From positions 104,273-168,272 of the forward strand of contig MPDC01000005.1 in the NCBI GenBank assembly GCA_001874255.1: a DNA stretch of 64,000 nucleotides. Reading direction: 5' to 3'. Under the pieces are notes generated by a model that had not been told where the DNA came from, searched no databases, and was given only the letters and a program-made list of their open reading frames with translations. Below are positions 42,181 to 50,884 of this stretch, piece after piece. This DNA is from Alphaproteobacteria bacterium MedPE-SWcel. GTDB lineage: Bacteria > Pseudomonadota > Alphaproteobacteria > Rhodobacterales > Rhodobacteraceae. The number at the start of each line of letters is the position of its first letter. Position 1 is the first letter of the stretch. The position numbers and the translations under genes are program-made.

Positions 42181-45100
42181 ATGACACGTGACCTTTTGCT
42201 GCGCGACCGGATTGATGTCGGCACCTATGTCGATCCCTCCAACATGCGCGACGCCCTGGTGGCCCAGGCTGCCCTGTCGGAGGCCGATCGCGCGGCCATC
42301 TGCGAGCGCGCCGCCCGCCTGGTGACCGATATCCGGGCCCACTCCGCCCCCGGCCTGATGGAGGTCTTCCTCGCCGAATATGGCCTCTCGACCGATGAGG
42401 GCGTCGCCTTGATGTGCCTGGCCGAGGCCCTGTTGCGGGTGCCGGATGCCGACACCATCGACGCGCTGATCGAAGACAAGATCGCGCCCTCCGATTGGGG
42501 CAGGCATCTGGGGAAATCCACCTCTTCGCTGGTCAATGCCTCCACCTGGGCGCTGATGCTGACGGGCAAGGTGCTGGATGAGGACCGCAGCCCGATCGGA
42601 GCGCTGCGCGGCGCCGTCAAACGGCTGGGCGAGCCGGTCATCCGCACCGCCGTCGGGCGCGCGATGAAGGAAATGGGGCGGCAGTTCGTGCTGGGTGAAA
42701 CCATTGAAAATGCGATGAAACGGGCCGCCAACATGGAGGCCAAGGGCTACAGCTACTCCTACGACATGCTGGGCGAAGCGGCCCGCACCGAAGCCGACGC
42801 CGCGCGCTATCACCTGTCCTATTCGCGCGCGATTTCCGCCATTGCCAGCGCCTGCAGCAGCGATGACATCCGTGAAAACCCCGGCATCTCGGTCAAACTC
42901 TCGGCCCTGCATCCGCGCTATGAGATCGCCAAGACGGCAAGCGTCCGCGAGCAGCTGGTGCCCCGCCTCAAGGCACTGGCACTGCTGGCAAAAGCCGCGC
43001 GCATGGGGCTCAATGTCGATGCCGAAGAGGCCGACCGGCTGTCGCTGTCGCTGGAGGTGATCGAAGAGGTGATCGCCGATCCGGCGCTGGCGGGATGGGA
43101 TGGCTTTGGTGTCGTGGTGCAGGCCTTCGGGCCGCGCGCAGGCCTCGCCATCGATGCGCTCTGCGAGATGGCCGAGAAACACGACCGCCGCTTCATGGTG
43201 CGTCTGGTCAAGGGCGCCTATTGGGATACCGAGATCAAACGCGCGCAGGTCGAAGGGGTGGATGGGTTCCCGGTCTTCACCTCCAAGGCGCTGACCGATG
43301 TGTCCTATATCGCCAACGCCCGCAAGCTGCTGGCGCGCAGCGACCGGATCTACCCGCAGTTCGCGACCCATAACGCCCATACGGTCAGCGCAATCCTGCA
43401 TATGGCGCAGGACGGCCAGAGCTATGAATTCCAGCGTCTGCATGGCATGGGCGAGACCCTGCATCAGATGGTGATGGACAGGCACAGGACCCGCTGCCGC
43501 ATCTATGCGCCGGTCGGCGCCCACCGTGATCTGCTGGCCTATCTGGTGCGGCGCCTGCTGGAAAACGGCGCCAACTCCTCCTTTGTGAACCAGATCGTTG
43601 ACGAGGACGTGCCGCCCGAAGTCGTCGCCGCAGATCCCTTTCTCGAGATCGGGGACCTGACGACCGATATTCCCACCGGCCCCGCGCTGTTCCTGCCGGA
43701 GCGGCCCAATTCCAAAGGGTTCGACCTGCATCATGCCCCGACGCTGGCCGCCATAGACACGGCTCGCGCGCCCTTTCGCGACCATCAGTGGCAGGCCAAG
43801 CCGCTGCTCGCCGCCGAAGCGACGCCCGAGGCGCCCGTGGCGGTCATCAACCCCAGCGACCTGAGCAGGATCGGCACCGTGGCGCAGGCCAGCGCCGGTG
43901 ATGTGGAAACCGCCCTTGCCTCGGCGAGGCCCTGGGACGCGCCTGCTGCCACCCGAGCGGCGGTGCTCAACGCCGCGGCCGACCTTTTTGAGGGCCACTA
44001 CGGCGAACTCTTTGCGCTGCTGGCGCGCGAGGCCGGCAAGACGCAGATGGATGCCGTCGCGGAGCTGCGCGAGGCGGTAGATTTCCTGCGCTACTACGCG
44101 GCCCGCATTCCCGACGCCGCACCGGCCGGGATCTTCAGCTGTATCTCGCCGTGGAACTTCCCGCTGGCGATCTTCACCGGACAGGTCTCGGCCGCTTTGG
44201 CAACCGGCAATGCGGTGCTGGCCAAACCCGCCGACCAGACGCCGCTCGTCGCCTGTCGCGCGGTCGAACTGCTGCATGAGGCGGGCGTCCCGCGCGAAGT
44301 GCTGCAGTTTCTGCCCGGTCGCGGATCAACGGTCGGCGCGGCCATCACCGGCGATGCCCGGATCGGCGGCGTGGCCTTTACCGGCTCCACCGCCACTGCG
44401 CTGCGGATCCGCGCTGCCATGGCCGATCACTGCGCCCCCGGCACGCCCCTGATCGCAGAGACCGGCGGTCTCAACGCGATGATCGTCGATTCCACCGCGC
44501 TGCCCGAACAGGCCGTGCAGGCGATCATCGAAAGCGCCTTCCAATCCGCAGGCCAGCGCTGTTCCGCCCTGCGCTGTCTCTATCTGCAGGAAGACGTCGC
44601 CACGGATGTGCTGACCATGCTGAAGGGCGCGATGGAGACCCTCGACCTGGCCGATCCCTGGCATCTGTCCACCGACAGCGGCCCGGTGATCGACGAGGCC
44701 TCCCGCGCCAGGATCCTCGCCCATATCGAGCGCGCCCGCAGCGAAGGCCGGGTCCTGAAGGAGATGCAGGCGCCGCAGGGCGGCACATTTGTCGGCCCCA
44801 CCCTGATCGCGATTGACGGCATCAGCGACCTGAAAGAGGAAATCTTCGGCCCGGTCCTGCATGTCGCCACCTTCAGATCCCAGCAGCTTGACGCGGTGAT
44901 CGATGCCATCAATGCCACCGGCTACGGGCTGACCTTCGGGCTGCACACCCGCATCGACGACCGGGTGCAACATGTCTGCGACCGGGTTCACGCGGGCAAT
45001 CTCTATGTGAACCGCAATCAGATCGGCGCCATCGTCGGCAGCCAGCCCTTTGGCGGCGAAGGCCTGTCCGGCACCGGCCCCAAGGCCGGCGGCCCGCACT

Positions 45101-45588
45101 ATCTGACGCGCTTCTGTGCCCCGGACCGTCAGAACAGCGCCGACAGCTGGGCCACAACCATGAGCGATTTGCCCAGCCCCCTCGGCACCCCGATGGCCCC
45201 GGCCACCACCTCCCTGCCCGGCCCGACCGGCGAATCCAACCGGCTGACCACCTCCGCCCGCGCGCCCTTACTGTGCATGGGCCCCGGCCCCATCGCCGCT
45301 GCGGAACAGGCCCGCGCGGTAATCGCTCTGGGTGGCACCGCGATCGAGGCAAGCGGCGCCATGGACCTGCATCGCCTGCAGCACACCGACGGTATGTCCG
45401 GGGTGATCTGGTGGGGCGACGAGGCCACCGGCCGCCAGATCGAACAGGCACTGGCCCAGCGAGAAGGCGCCATCCTGCCCTTGATCCCGGGCCTGCCGGA
45501 CAAGGCCCGCGTGCTGGCGGAACGGCACGTCTGCGTCGACACCACGGCGGCGGGCGGCAATGCCGCACTTCTGGGCGGAAACGCCTGA
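42181..45588 (+). CDS. putA: Bifunctional proline dehydrogenase / L-glutamate gamma-semialdehyde dehydrogenase
   Basis: PutA oxidises proline to glutamate in two steps, with electrons from the first passing via FAD to quinone at the membrane. The 1135-residue protein lacks the N-terminal ribbon-helix-helix of enterobacterial PutA, consistent with the separate regulator next door. The proline dehydrogenase barrel shows RFMVRLVKGAYWDTEIKRAQ and QFATHNAHT. The aldehyde dehydrogenase has SPWNFPLAIFTGQ, Glu near residue 760 (AETGGLN) and Cys near 794 (GQRCSAL). An extra C-terminal domain of about 140 residues follows. Confidence 0.97.
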   Translation: MTRDLLLRDRIDVGTYVDPSNMRDALVAQAALSEADRAAICERAARLVTDIRAHSAPGLMEVFLAEYGLSTDEGVALMCLAEALLRVPDADTIDALIEDKIAPSDWGRHLGKSTSSLVNASTWALMLTGKVLDEDRSPIGALRGAVKRLGEPVIRTAVGRAMKEMGRQFVLGETIENAMKRAANMEAKGYSYSYDMLGEAARTEADAARYHLSYSRAISAIASACSSDDIRENPGISVKLSALHPRYEIAKTASVREQLVPRLKALALLAKAARMGLNVDAEEADRLSLSLEVIEEVIADPALAGWDGFGVVVQAFGPRAGLAIDALCEMAEKHDRRFMVRLVKGAYWDTEIKRAQVEGVDGFPVFTSKALTDVSYIANARKLLARSDRIYPQFATHNAHTVSAILHMAQDGQSYEFQRLHGMGETLHQMVMDRHRTRCRIYAPVGAHRDLLAYLVRRLLENGANSSFVNQIVDEDVPPEVVAADPFLEIGDLTTDIPTGPALFLPERPNSKGFDLHHAPTLAAIDTARAPFRDHQWQAKPLLAAEATPEAPVAVINPSDLSRIGTVAQASAGDVETALASARPWDAPAATRAAVLNAAADLFEGHYGELFALLAREAGKTQMDAVAELREAVDFLRYYAARIPDAAPAGIFSCISPWNFPLAIFTGQVSAALATGNAVLAKPADQTPLVACRAVELLHEAGVPREVLQFLPGRGSTVGAAITGDARIGGVAFTGSTATALRIRAAMADHCAPGTPLIAETGGLNAMIVDSTALPEQAVQAIIESAFQSAGQRCSALRCLYLQEDVATDVLTMLKGAMETLDLADPWHLSTDSGPVIDEASRARILAHIERARSEGRVLKEMQAPQGGTFVGPTLIAIDGISDLKEEIFGPVLHVATFRSQQLDAVIDAINATGYGLTFGLHTRIDDRVQHVCDRVHAGNLYVNRNQIGAIVGSQPFGGEGLSGTGPKAGGPHYLTRFCAPDRQNSADSWATTMSDLPSPLGTPMAPATTSLPGPTGESNRLTTSARAPLLCMGPGPIAAAEQARAVIALGGTAIEASGAMDLHRLQHTDGMSGVIWWGDEATGRQIEQALAQREGAILPLIPGLPDKARVLAERHVCVDTTAAGGNAALLGGNA

Positions 45589-45704
45589 GCCACGGGCCGC
45601 CCAGAAAGCGCGCCTGACTGAGTGCATGTCTGGGCGCATGCCTGTGGACCTCCCTGACGGCATGCCTGGGAGCCTGGCTGCAAAACCACGTGTAACCCCT
45701 TGAC

Positions 45705-45726
45705 GCTGGGCCAGGAACGGCCCAGC
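45705..45726. other. Perfect 8-bp stem-loop just upstream of the rhomboid start
   Basis: GCTGGGCC (45705-45712) pairs with GGCCCAGC (45719-45726) around a 6-nt loop and ends 8 nt before the rhomboid ATG. It could end putA transcription (weak T content follows) or hide the ribosome site of the rhomboid gene, which has no clear Shine-Dalgarno. Confidence 0.5.
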
Positions 45727-45734
45727 TTCTGCCC

Positions 45735-46514
45735 ATGTTTCCATTGCGCGACCATAACCCCTCCGGCCGCACGCCCTATGTGGTCTACCTGCTGATGGCG
45801 GCCAATATCCTCGGCTACCTTTGGTACAGCACCAGCTTTGTCACCGATCAGGGGCTGGCCGCCTTCTACGGCGCCTTTGCCGCCGTCCCCCGAGAGATCA
45901 TGTCCGGCGACGCGCCGATGACGTTGCTGACGTCGATGTTCATCCACGGCGGTTTCATGCATCTGGCCGGCAACATGCTGTTTCTGTGGATCTTTGGCGA
46001 CAATATGGAAGACGAGATGGGCCACCTGCCCTTCCTTGGCTTTTATCTGGTCTGTGGCGTCGGCGCGACCTTGGCGCATGTGCTCTCGGCGCCGGGATCG
46101 AACGTGCCGCTGGTCGGAGCCTCGGGGGCCATTGCCGGCGTCATGGGCGGCTATCTTCTGATGTTTCCCAAGGCGCGCGTTGACATCCTGATCATCCTGA
46201 TCGTGTTTTTCCGGGTCATTCCGGTGCCCGCCTTCATCATGCTGGGGCTCTGGCTGGGAATGCAGTTTCTCGGCGGGTTCGGGGCGGATCCGGCTCTGGG
46301 CGGTGTGGCCTATTGGGCCCATGCGGGCGGGTTTTTCATCGGTCTGGCGCTGACAGTGCCGCTGTGGATCGCGCGCGGAGGCCCGGGCTACTGGAACCGC
46401 ACCGCAGGCCATCCGCCGCATCCGCAAACCCGATACAGCGCAACGCGGGTGCCGCGCGTGTCCCGCCCCATACGCCCGGTGCGCCCGCGCCCTCCGGGTC
46501 CGTGGAGCCGGTGA
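45735..46514 (+). CDS. Rhomboid family intramembrane serine protease
   Basis: A 259-residue membrane protein with about six hydrophobic helices. The catalytic Ser is in VGASGAIAGVMGG and the His in YWAHAGGFFIG; the HGGFMHLAGNMLFLWIFGDN segment of helix 2 is also diagnostic. The C-terminal 45 residues are Pro/Arg-rich and soluble. Substrate unknown. It lies 146 bp after putA without obvious coupling. Confidence 0.93.
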   Translation: MFPLRDHNPSGRTPYVVYLLMAANILGYLWYSTSFVTDQGLAAFYGAFAAVPREIMSGDAPMTLLTSMFIHGGFMHLAGNMLFLWIFGDNMEDEMGHLPFLGFYLVCGVGATLAHVLSAPGSNVPLVGASGAIAGVMGGYLLMFPKARVDILIILIVFFRVIPVPAFIMLGLWLGMQFLGGFGADPALGGVAYWAHAGGFFIGLALTVPLWIARGGPGYWNRTAGHPPHPQTRYSATRVPRVSRPIRPVRPRPPGPWSR

Positions 46515-46620
46515 ACCGGGGTCTGCAAGCCGGGGTCTGAAAAACCGGGACCGATGAGCCGAAGGGTATGAACCCGCAGCCGCATGCCCCCCGCCACACA
46601 AAGAGAGAGAGGAGAGTTCA

Positions 46621-47025
46621 ATGCCGACCGATCCCGACGCCAGCCCCCTGATCTGCCGGGCCAGTTGCCATTGCGGCGCCGTGGAGATCGAAGCCGAACT
46701 TCCCAAGGGGCTCGGCTCGGCCAGCCGCTGCGATTGTTCTTTTTGCCTGCGCCGGGGGGCCGCTGCCGTGACCGCGCGCACGGCCAGCCTCCGGGTGATC
46801 CGGGGTGCGGAAAACCTGACTCTCTACACCTGGGGCAGCCATACGGCACAGCATTATTTCTGCAGAACTTGCGGGATCTACCTCTATCACCAGCGCCGCT
46901 CGGACCCGCGGGAATGCGGTATCAACCTCGCCTGTCTTCCCGGCGGCAACCCCCGCACCCACGCCGAGACCCATGGCGAAATTCCTTGGTCCGACGGGGT
47001 CAATCACGTCTCTGATCAGCCCTAG
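46621..47025 (+). CDS. GFA (glutathione-dependent formaldehyde-activating)/CENP-V family protein
   Basis: A 134-residue zinc protein. The family Cys ligands are visible: CHCGAVE, the SRCDCSFCLRRG pair, and FCRTCGIYLYH. A perfect ribosome site (GAGAGAGGAGAG) precedes the ATG. GFA proteins bind zinc and some accelerate S-hydroxymethylglutathione formation, but most members have no proven activity; a specific role here is not supported. Confidence 0.9.
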   Translation: MPTDPDASPLICRASCHCGAVEIEAELPKGLGSASRCDCSFCLRRGAAAVTARTASLRVIRGAENLTLYTWGSHTAQHYFCRTCGIYLYHQRRSDPRECGINLACLPGGNPRTHAETHGEIPWSDGVNHVSDQP

Positions 47026-47183
47026 CGACAGCCCCCGCCCCAGCCGCCACCCCGGGCGCCGGATATACACGGGTCAGCAACGGCCAGCGCAGGCAGCAAC
47101 GGAACGGACGCCCCGATCACAACGCCGTCACAACCAGACCAACGGCCAGATCATCCGCGGATCACAGATCCGACGACGCCGGA

Positions 47184-47969
47184 TTAAGTCCGGATAACTT
47201 TAGAGAAATTCTCGAAGATCGGCTCGTTGGCGCAAATCACTTCGCCGCTGTCGACGATGGAGGCATCGGGGTCCAGCGCTTCGCACAAGCCGCCGGCTTC
47301 CTTGACGATGATGACACCCGCCGCCAGATCCCAGGCGTTCAGGCGCCGTTCCCAGAACCCTTCGTAGCGTCCGGCCGCCACATAGGCCATATCCAGCGCA
47401 GCCGCCCCCCAGCGCCGCACACCGGCACAGGCAGGCATCAGCCGTGCCAGATCCTGCAGCGTTTCCGGCAGATCGGAGCGACCCGCGAACGGCAGGCCGG
47501 TGGCAAAGATCGACTCGATCATGCGGTGACGGGAGGAGACACGGATGCGGGTCTCGTTCATCCAGGCGCCGGTGCCTTTTTCGGCAAAGAACATCTCGTC
47601 CTTGGCGGCGTCAAAGATCACGCCCGCAACGATTTTTCCCTTGTGCTCCAGCGCGATGGAGACCGCCCAATGGGGCAGACCGTGCAAGAAATTGGTGGTG
47701 CCGTCGAGCGGATCCACGATCCAGCGGCGGGTGGGATCCTCGCCCGGAGTCTCGCCGCCTTCTTCGGCCAGCCAGCCATAGGTCGGGCGCGCGCCCATCA
47801 GCTCATCCTTGAGGATCTGCTCGGCTGCGATGTCGGCGCGGCTCACGAAATCTCCGGCCCCCTTGGTGGAAACCTGGAGGTTTTCGACCTCGCGGAAGTC
47901 CTTCACCAGAGAGCGGCCTGCCTTGCGGGCGGCCTTGATCATCACATTGAGGTTTGCGCTGCCAATCAT
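47184..47969 (-). CDS. suhB: Inositol monophosphatase family protein (SuhB-like)
   Basis: A 261-residue Mg-dependent phosphatase. Metal-binding motifs are the EEGG around residue 68, WIVDPLDGTTNFLHG (about 82-96) and AWDLAAGVIIVKEAGG near residue 215. This corresponds to SuhB, which hydrolyses inositol-1-phosphate and in E. coli also takes part in rRNA antitermination. It is convergent with the GFA gene. AAGGACAG lies before the start. Confidence 0.93.
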   Translation of the reverse strand: MIGSANLNVMIKAARKAGRSLVKDFREVENLQVSTKGAGDFVSRADIAAEQILKDELMGARPTYGWLAEEGGETPGEDPTRRWIVDPLDGTTNFLHGLPHWAVSIALEHKGKIVAGVIFDAAKDEMFFAEKGTGAWMNETRIRVSSRHRMIESIFATGLPFAGRSDLPETLQDLARLMPACAGVRRWGAAALDMAYVAAGRYEGFWERRLNAWDLAAGVIIVKEAGGLCEALDPDASIVDSGEVICANEPIFENFSKVIRT

Positions 47970-48282
47970 TGTACGAGCTGTCCTTGCGGGGGGAGATGTC
48001 GGTCAAAGGGTGCCCATACACGGCCCGCGCCCCCTTGCCAAGTGTTGAAGCCGCGCCCTGTGAAAGTTTCAGATATGCAGCGGACGCATGGGCGGTGCTG
48101 CGGACAGGGCCGATGGCCGGGAACAGGGTCCGCGACATGGCCCGCCACAGGGCCCGCCACAGGGTCCCCAACAGGGTCCGCAACTTGGCCGGGATCCGGC
48201 CGCCTCCGGCTTGCACTGGCCCCGGTCTACGCGTGTCTGCCCCAGTTTTCCGGTGGCGGCTGGGATCTGCCGGTGGCGGCTC
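47970..48282. other. suhB-metR gap with a 12-bp tandem repeat
   Basis: No gene is supported here. The left part should hold the suhB promoter (not resolved). From 48122 to 48193 six consecutive 12-bp units occur, with a consensus close to AACAGGGTCCGC (AACAGGGTCCGC, GACATGGCCCGC, CACAGGGCCCGC, CACAGGGTCCCC, AACAGGGTCCGC, AACTTGGCCGGG). Because the unit is divisible by three, long open frames cross it, but their periodic translation is an artefact. Confidence 0.65.
48122..48193. repeat. 12-bp tandem repeat, 6 units
   Basis: Six direct units of 12 bp without spacers; units 1 and 5 are identical (AACAGGGTCCGC), the others differ at 2-5 positions. The array lies 90 bp beyond the metR stop codon. 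Confidence 0.85.
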
Positions 48283-49188
48283 CTAGGCCTGCTGCAGTTT
48301 GCGCGCCTCGATCCGGGCCAGCCGGATCAGCTCCTGCATATAGGGCTTGTCCTCGTCGTCGCTGCGGATCGCAGCATAGAGCCTGCGGGTGATCCCCTGT
48401 TCGGTCAGCGGTCGCGTCACATAGTCCGAGGAATATTTCACCTCCCGCACCACCCAGTCCGGCAACACCGACACCCCACGGTTGGAGGCAACCAGCAACA
48501 GGATCACCGCCGTCAGCTCCACCTTGCGAATGCTGGCAGGCTCCACCCCCGCCGGGATCAGCAACTGGCTGAAGACATCCAGCCGGGTGCGCTCCACCGG
48601 ATAGGTGATCAGGGTCTGGCCGCGGAAATCCTCGGCCTCCACATAGGCCTTTTGCGCCAGCGGATGCTGGGCCGAGGCGACAAAGACGGGATTGTAGTCA
48701 AACAGCTCGATGAAGGTCACGCCCGGCATGTCCTCCGGATCAGAGGAGACCACCAGATCGACCTCCTCGCGCAGCAAGGCAGGCATCGCCTCGAACGCAA
48801 GCCCCGGACGGATGTCCACATCGACGTCGCTCCAGCCTTTGCGGAACCCCTCCAGCACCGGAAACAGCCATTCAAAACACGCGTGGCATTCGATCGCGAT
48901 ATGCAGCCGCCCCGCCTCGCCGTCGCGCAGGGCCGCAAACTCCGCCTGCGCCGCCTCCACCTGTGGCAGGATCTGCTCTGCCAAGCGCAGCAGGCGCATC
49001 CCGGCCGCCGACAGCTTCATCGGTTTCGACCGGCGCAGGAACAGCTCCACCCCGGCCTGCTCCTCCAGCCCCTTGATCTGATGGCTGAGCGCGCTTTGGG
49101 TGATGTTCAACTGATCCGCAGCCCGCGCCAGCCCACCCGCCTCATGGATGGCCTTGATGGTGCGAAGATGCCGGAATTCGATATGCAT
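48283..49188 (-). CDS. metR: LysR-type methionine regulator MetR
   Basis: A 301-residue LysR regulator. The N-terminal helix-turn-helix (LARAADQLNITQSALSHQIK) is followed by the effector domain with RLHIAIECHACFEWLFPVLE, which closely resembles the IAIECHSC region of enterobacterial MetR, whose coeffector is homocysteine. It is divergent from metF, the classical target. The start at MHIEFRHLRT is chosen; a longer frame upstream covers the probable operator. Confidence 0.9.
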   Translation of the reverse strand: MHIEFRHLRTIKAIHEAGGLARAADQLNITQSALSHQIKGLEEQAGVELFLRRSKPMKLSAAGMRLLRLAEQILPQVEAAQAEFAALRDGEAGRLHIAIECHACFEWLFPVLEGFRKGWSDVDVDIRPGLAFEAMPALLREEVDLVVSSDPEDMPGVTFIELFDYNPVFVASAQHPLAQKAYVEAEDFRGQTLITYPVERTRLDVFSQLLIPAGVEPASIRKVELTAVILLLVASNRGVSVLPDWVVREVKYSSDYVTRPLTEQGITRRLYAAIRSDDEDKPYMQELIRLARIEARKLQQA

Positions 49189-49222
49189 ACTACGACGCAC
49201 CTCATGTTGTTCTTGAAAAATA

Positions 49223-49235
49223 TGAATTTGCCTCA
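49223..49235. promoter_or_regulatory. Candidate MetR operator
   Basis: TGAATTTGCCTCA matches seven of the eight fixed bases of the MetR consensus TGAA-N5-TTCA, and lies in the 190-bp divergent metR-metF gap. A further inverted repeat, TGTC-ATGA-GACA, lies close by (about 49244-49255). Confidence 0.4.
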
Positions 49236-49378
49236 CTGTTATCTGTCATGAGACAAGGGGTCAAACAGCAAGCGACACTTGCACCCCCAAAAACGACGCG
49301 CAGCGCAGCGGCCAGACGCCCTGCCCCCTGCGCCACAGCGGCGCCCTGCCCCGTCGCCCGTCCGAGGAGAGACAGACC

Positions 49379-50248
49379 GTGACCACGCCCGAGATTTCCT
49401 TTGAGTTTTTTCCGCCCAAGAACCTCGAGGCCTCCTTTCGCCTTTGGGACACGGTGCAATCCCTGGCTCCCCTGGCGCCGCGCTTTGTCTCGGTGACCTA
49501 TGGCGCCGGCGGCACCACCCGGGAGCTGACCCGCGATGCGGTGACCACGCTGCACAAGAACTCCGGCCTGAAGGTCGCCGCGCATCTCACCTGTGTTGCG
49601 GCCACCCGACAGGAGACTCTGGCGATTGCCGATCAATACGCCGAAGCGGGCATCACCGACATCGTCGCCCTGCGCGGGGATCCGCCAAAGGATCAGGGCC
49701 AGTTTGCGCCCAGCGCCGATGGCTTCTCTTCTTCGGTCGAGCTGATCGAGGCGCTGGCGGACAAGGGCCGCTTCAATCTTCGCGTTGGTGCCTATCCCGA
49801 GAGCCACCCGGACGCGGCCAGCCCGCAGGCCAATGTCGACTGGCTCAAGCGCAAACTGGACGCGGGCGCCGATGAGGCGCTGACGCAGTTCTTCTTCGAG
49901 ACCGAGACCTTCTTTCGGTTCCGCGACACCTGCGCCAGGGCGGGCATTGACACCGACAGGATTACCCCCGGCATCCTGCCGATCGAGAACTGGAAAGGCG
50001 TGCGCCGCTTTGCCCAGAGCTGCGGCACCGCCATTCCCGCCTGGCTGGAGGAGGCCTTCGACAAGGCGGAACGCGATGATCGCACCGACCTGCTGGCCAC
50101 GGCGCTCTGCAGTGAGCTGTGCACGGAGCTTCTGGAGGGCGGCGTGAAACGGTTGCATTTCTATACGCTGAACCGCCCGGAGTTGACCCGCGACGTCTGC
50201 CATGCGCTGGGTGTGAAATCGAAGATCCGTCTGGAGAACGTGGCGTAA
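49379..50248 (+). CDS. metF: 5,10-methylenetetrahydrofolate reductase
   Basis: MetF reduces methylene-THF to methyl-THF, the methyl donor for methionine synthesis, using FAD. The 289-residue protein shows ISFEFFPPKN at the start, VTYGAGGTTRE, HLTCVAAT, DIVALRGDPP and EALTQFFFE, all conserved in the family. The start is GTG with GAGGAGA upstream. Divergent metR supports the call and implies homocysteine-responsive control. Confidence 0.97.
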   Translation: MTTPEISFEFFPPKNLEASFRLWDTVQSLAPLAPRFVSVTYGAGGTTRELTRDAVTTLHKNSGLKVAAHLTCVAATRQETLAIADQYAEAGITDIVALRGDPPKDQGQFAPSADGFSSSVELIEALADKGRFNLRVGAYPESHPDAASPQANVDWLKRKLDAGADEALTQFFFETETFFRFRDTCARAGIDTDRITPGILPIENWKGVRRFAQSCGTAIPAWLEEAFDKAERDDRTDLLATALCSELCTELLEGGVKRLHFYTLNRPELTRDVCHALGVKSKIRLENVA

Positions 50249-50311
50249 AACTTGTTGGCCGCCCGGCGTCCTTCTAGCCTCTGCGGGAATGCGGAACGCC
50301 CGGAGGACGCC

Positions 50312-50839
50312 ATGGCCGTTGCAACATCCCCGGATGACCTGATGCCCCTGTCGGAGATCGCCACGATTTCCGGTCTGGCGTTCATGCAGGGCATCCTGGA
50401 AGGCCGCCTGCCCGGCCCCCCGATCGGCGCGACCCTCGGCTACCATCTGCACGACGTCGAAGAGGGCCGCGTGGTGTTTCGCGGCACGCCGGATTTCAGC
50501 GTCACCAATCCGATGGGCACGGTACATGGGGGCTGGTACGGCACCCTGCTGGATAGCGCCATGGCCTGCGCCGTGATGACCCGTGTGCCGAAGGGCTCGG
50601 TCTATACGACGCTGGAATACAAGATCAACATCCTGCGACCGATCCCCCTTGGCGTGACCGTCGAGTGCCGGGGGCAGATCGACCACGTCGGGCGGTCCAC
50701 CGGCATTGCCCATGGCGAGATCAGGGGTGTTGGGGATGGTGTCGGCGGTGGTGTCGGGGGCGGGACTGGCGAGGGCAAGCTCTACGCCACCGGCTCCACC
50801 ACCTGCATCGTGATGCAGATCGCGCCCGCAGCAGGATGA
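50312..50839 (+). CDS. PaaI/hotdog-fold thioesterase with Gly-rich insertion
   Basis: A 175-residue protein. NPMGTVHGGWYGTLLDSAMA is the active-site region of PaaI-type acyl-CoA thioesterases, and YKINILRPIPLGVTVECRG is the next conserved strand. Between the last two strands is a low-complexity loop, GVGDGVGGGVGGGTGEG, that ordinary members lack and that is encoded by a GGT/GTC-rich repeat. The ATG follows CGGAGGACGCC. Acyl substrate unknown. Confidence 0.85.
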   Translation: MAVATSPDDLMPLSEIATISGLAFMQGILEGRLPGPPIGATLGYHLHDVEEGRVVFRGTPDFSVTNPMGTVHGGWYGTLLDSAMACAVMTRVPKGSVYTTLEYKINILRPIPLGVTVECRGQIDHVGRSTGIAHGEIRGVGDGVGGGVGGGTGEGKLYATGSTTCIVMQIAPAAG

Positions 50840-50884
50840 GACGCCCGGACTGCCTGTCCCCTAGTGGGGCGTCAGGCCTGTACC

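Noticed and set aside
42016..44277. Open frame of about 750 codons antisense to putA
   Set aside because: High GC leaves long antisense frames open. The translation has no domain and mirrors putA codon usage; the plus-strand frame has all PutA motifs.
49189..49378. SAM or SAH riboswitch before metF
   Set aside because: No conserved SAM-II/SAH aptamer pattern could be recognised; the divergent MetR explains regulation.
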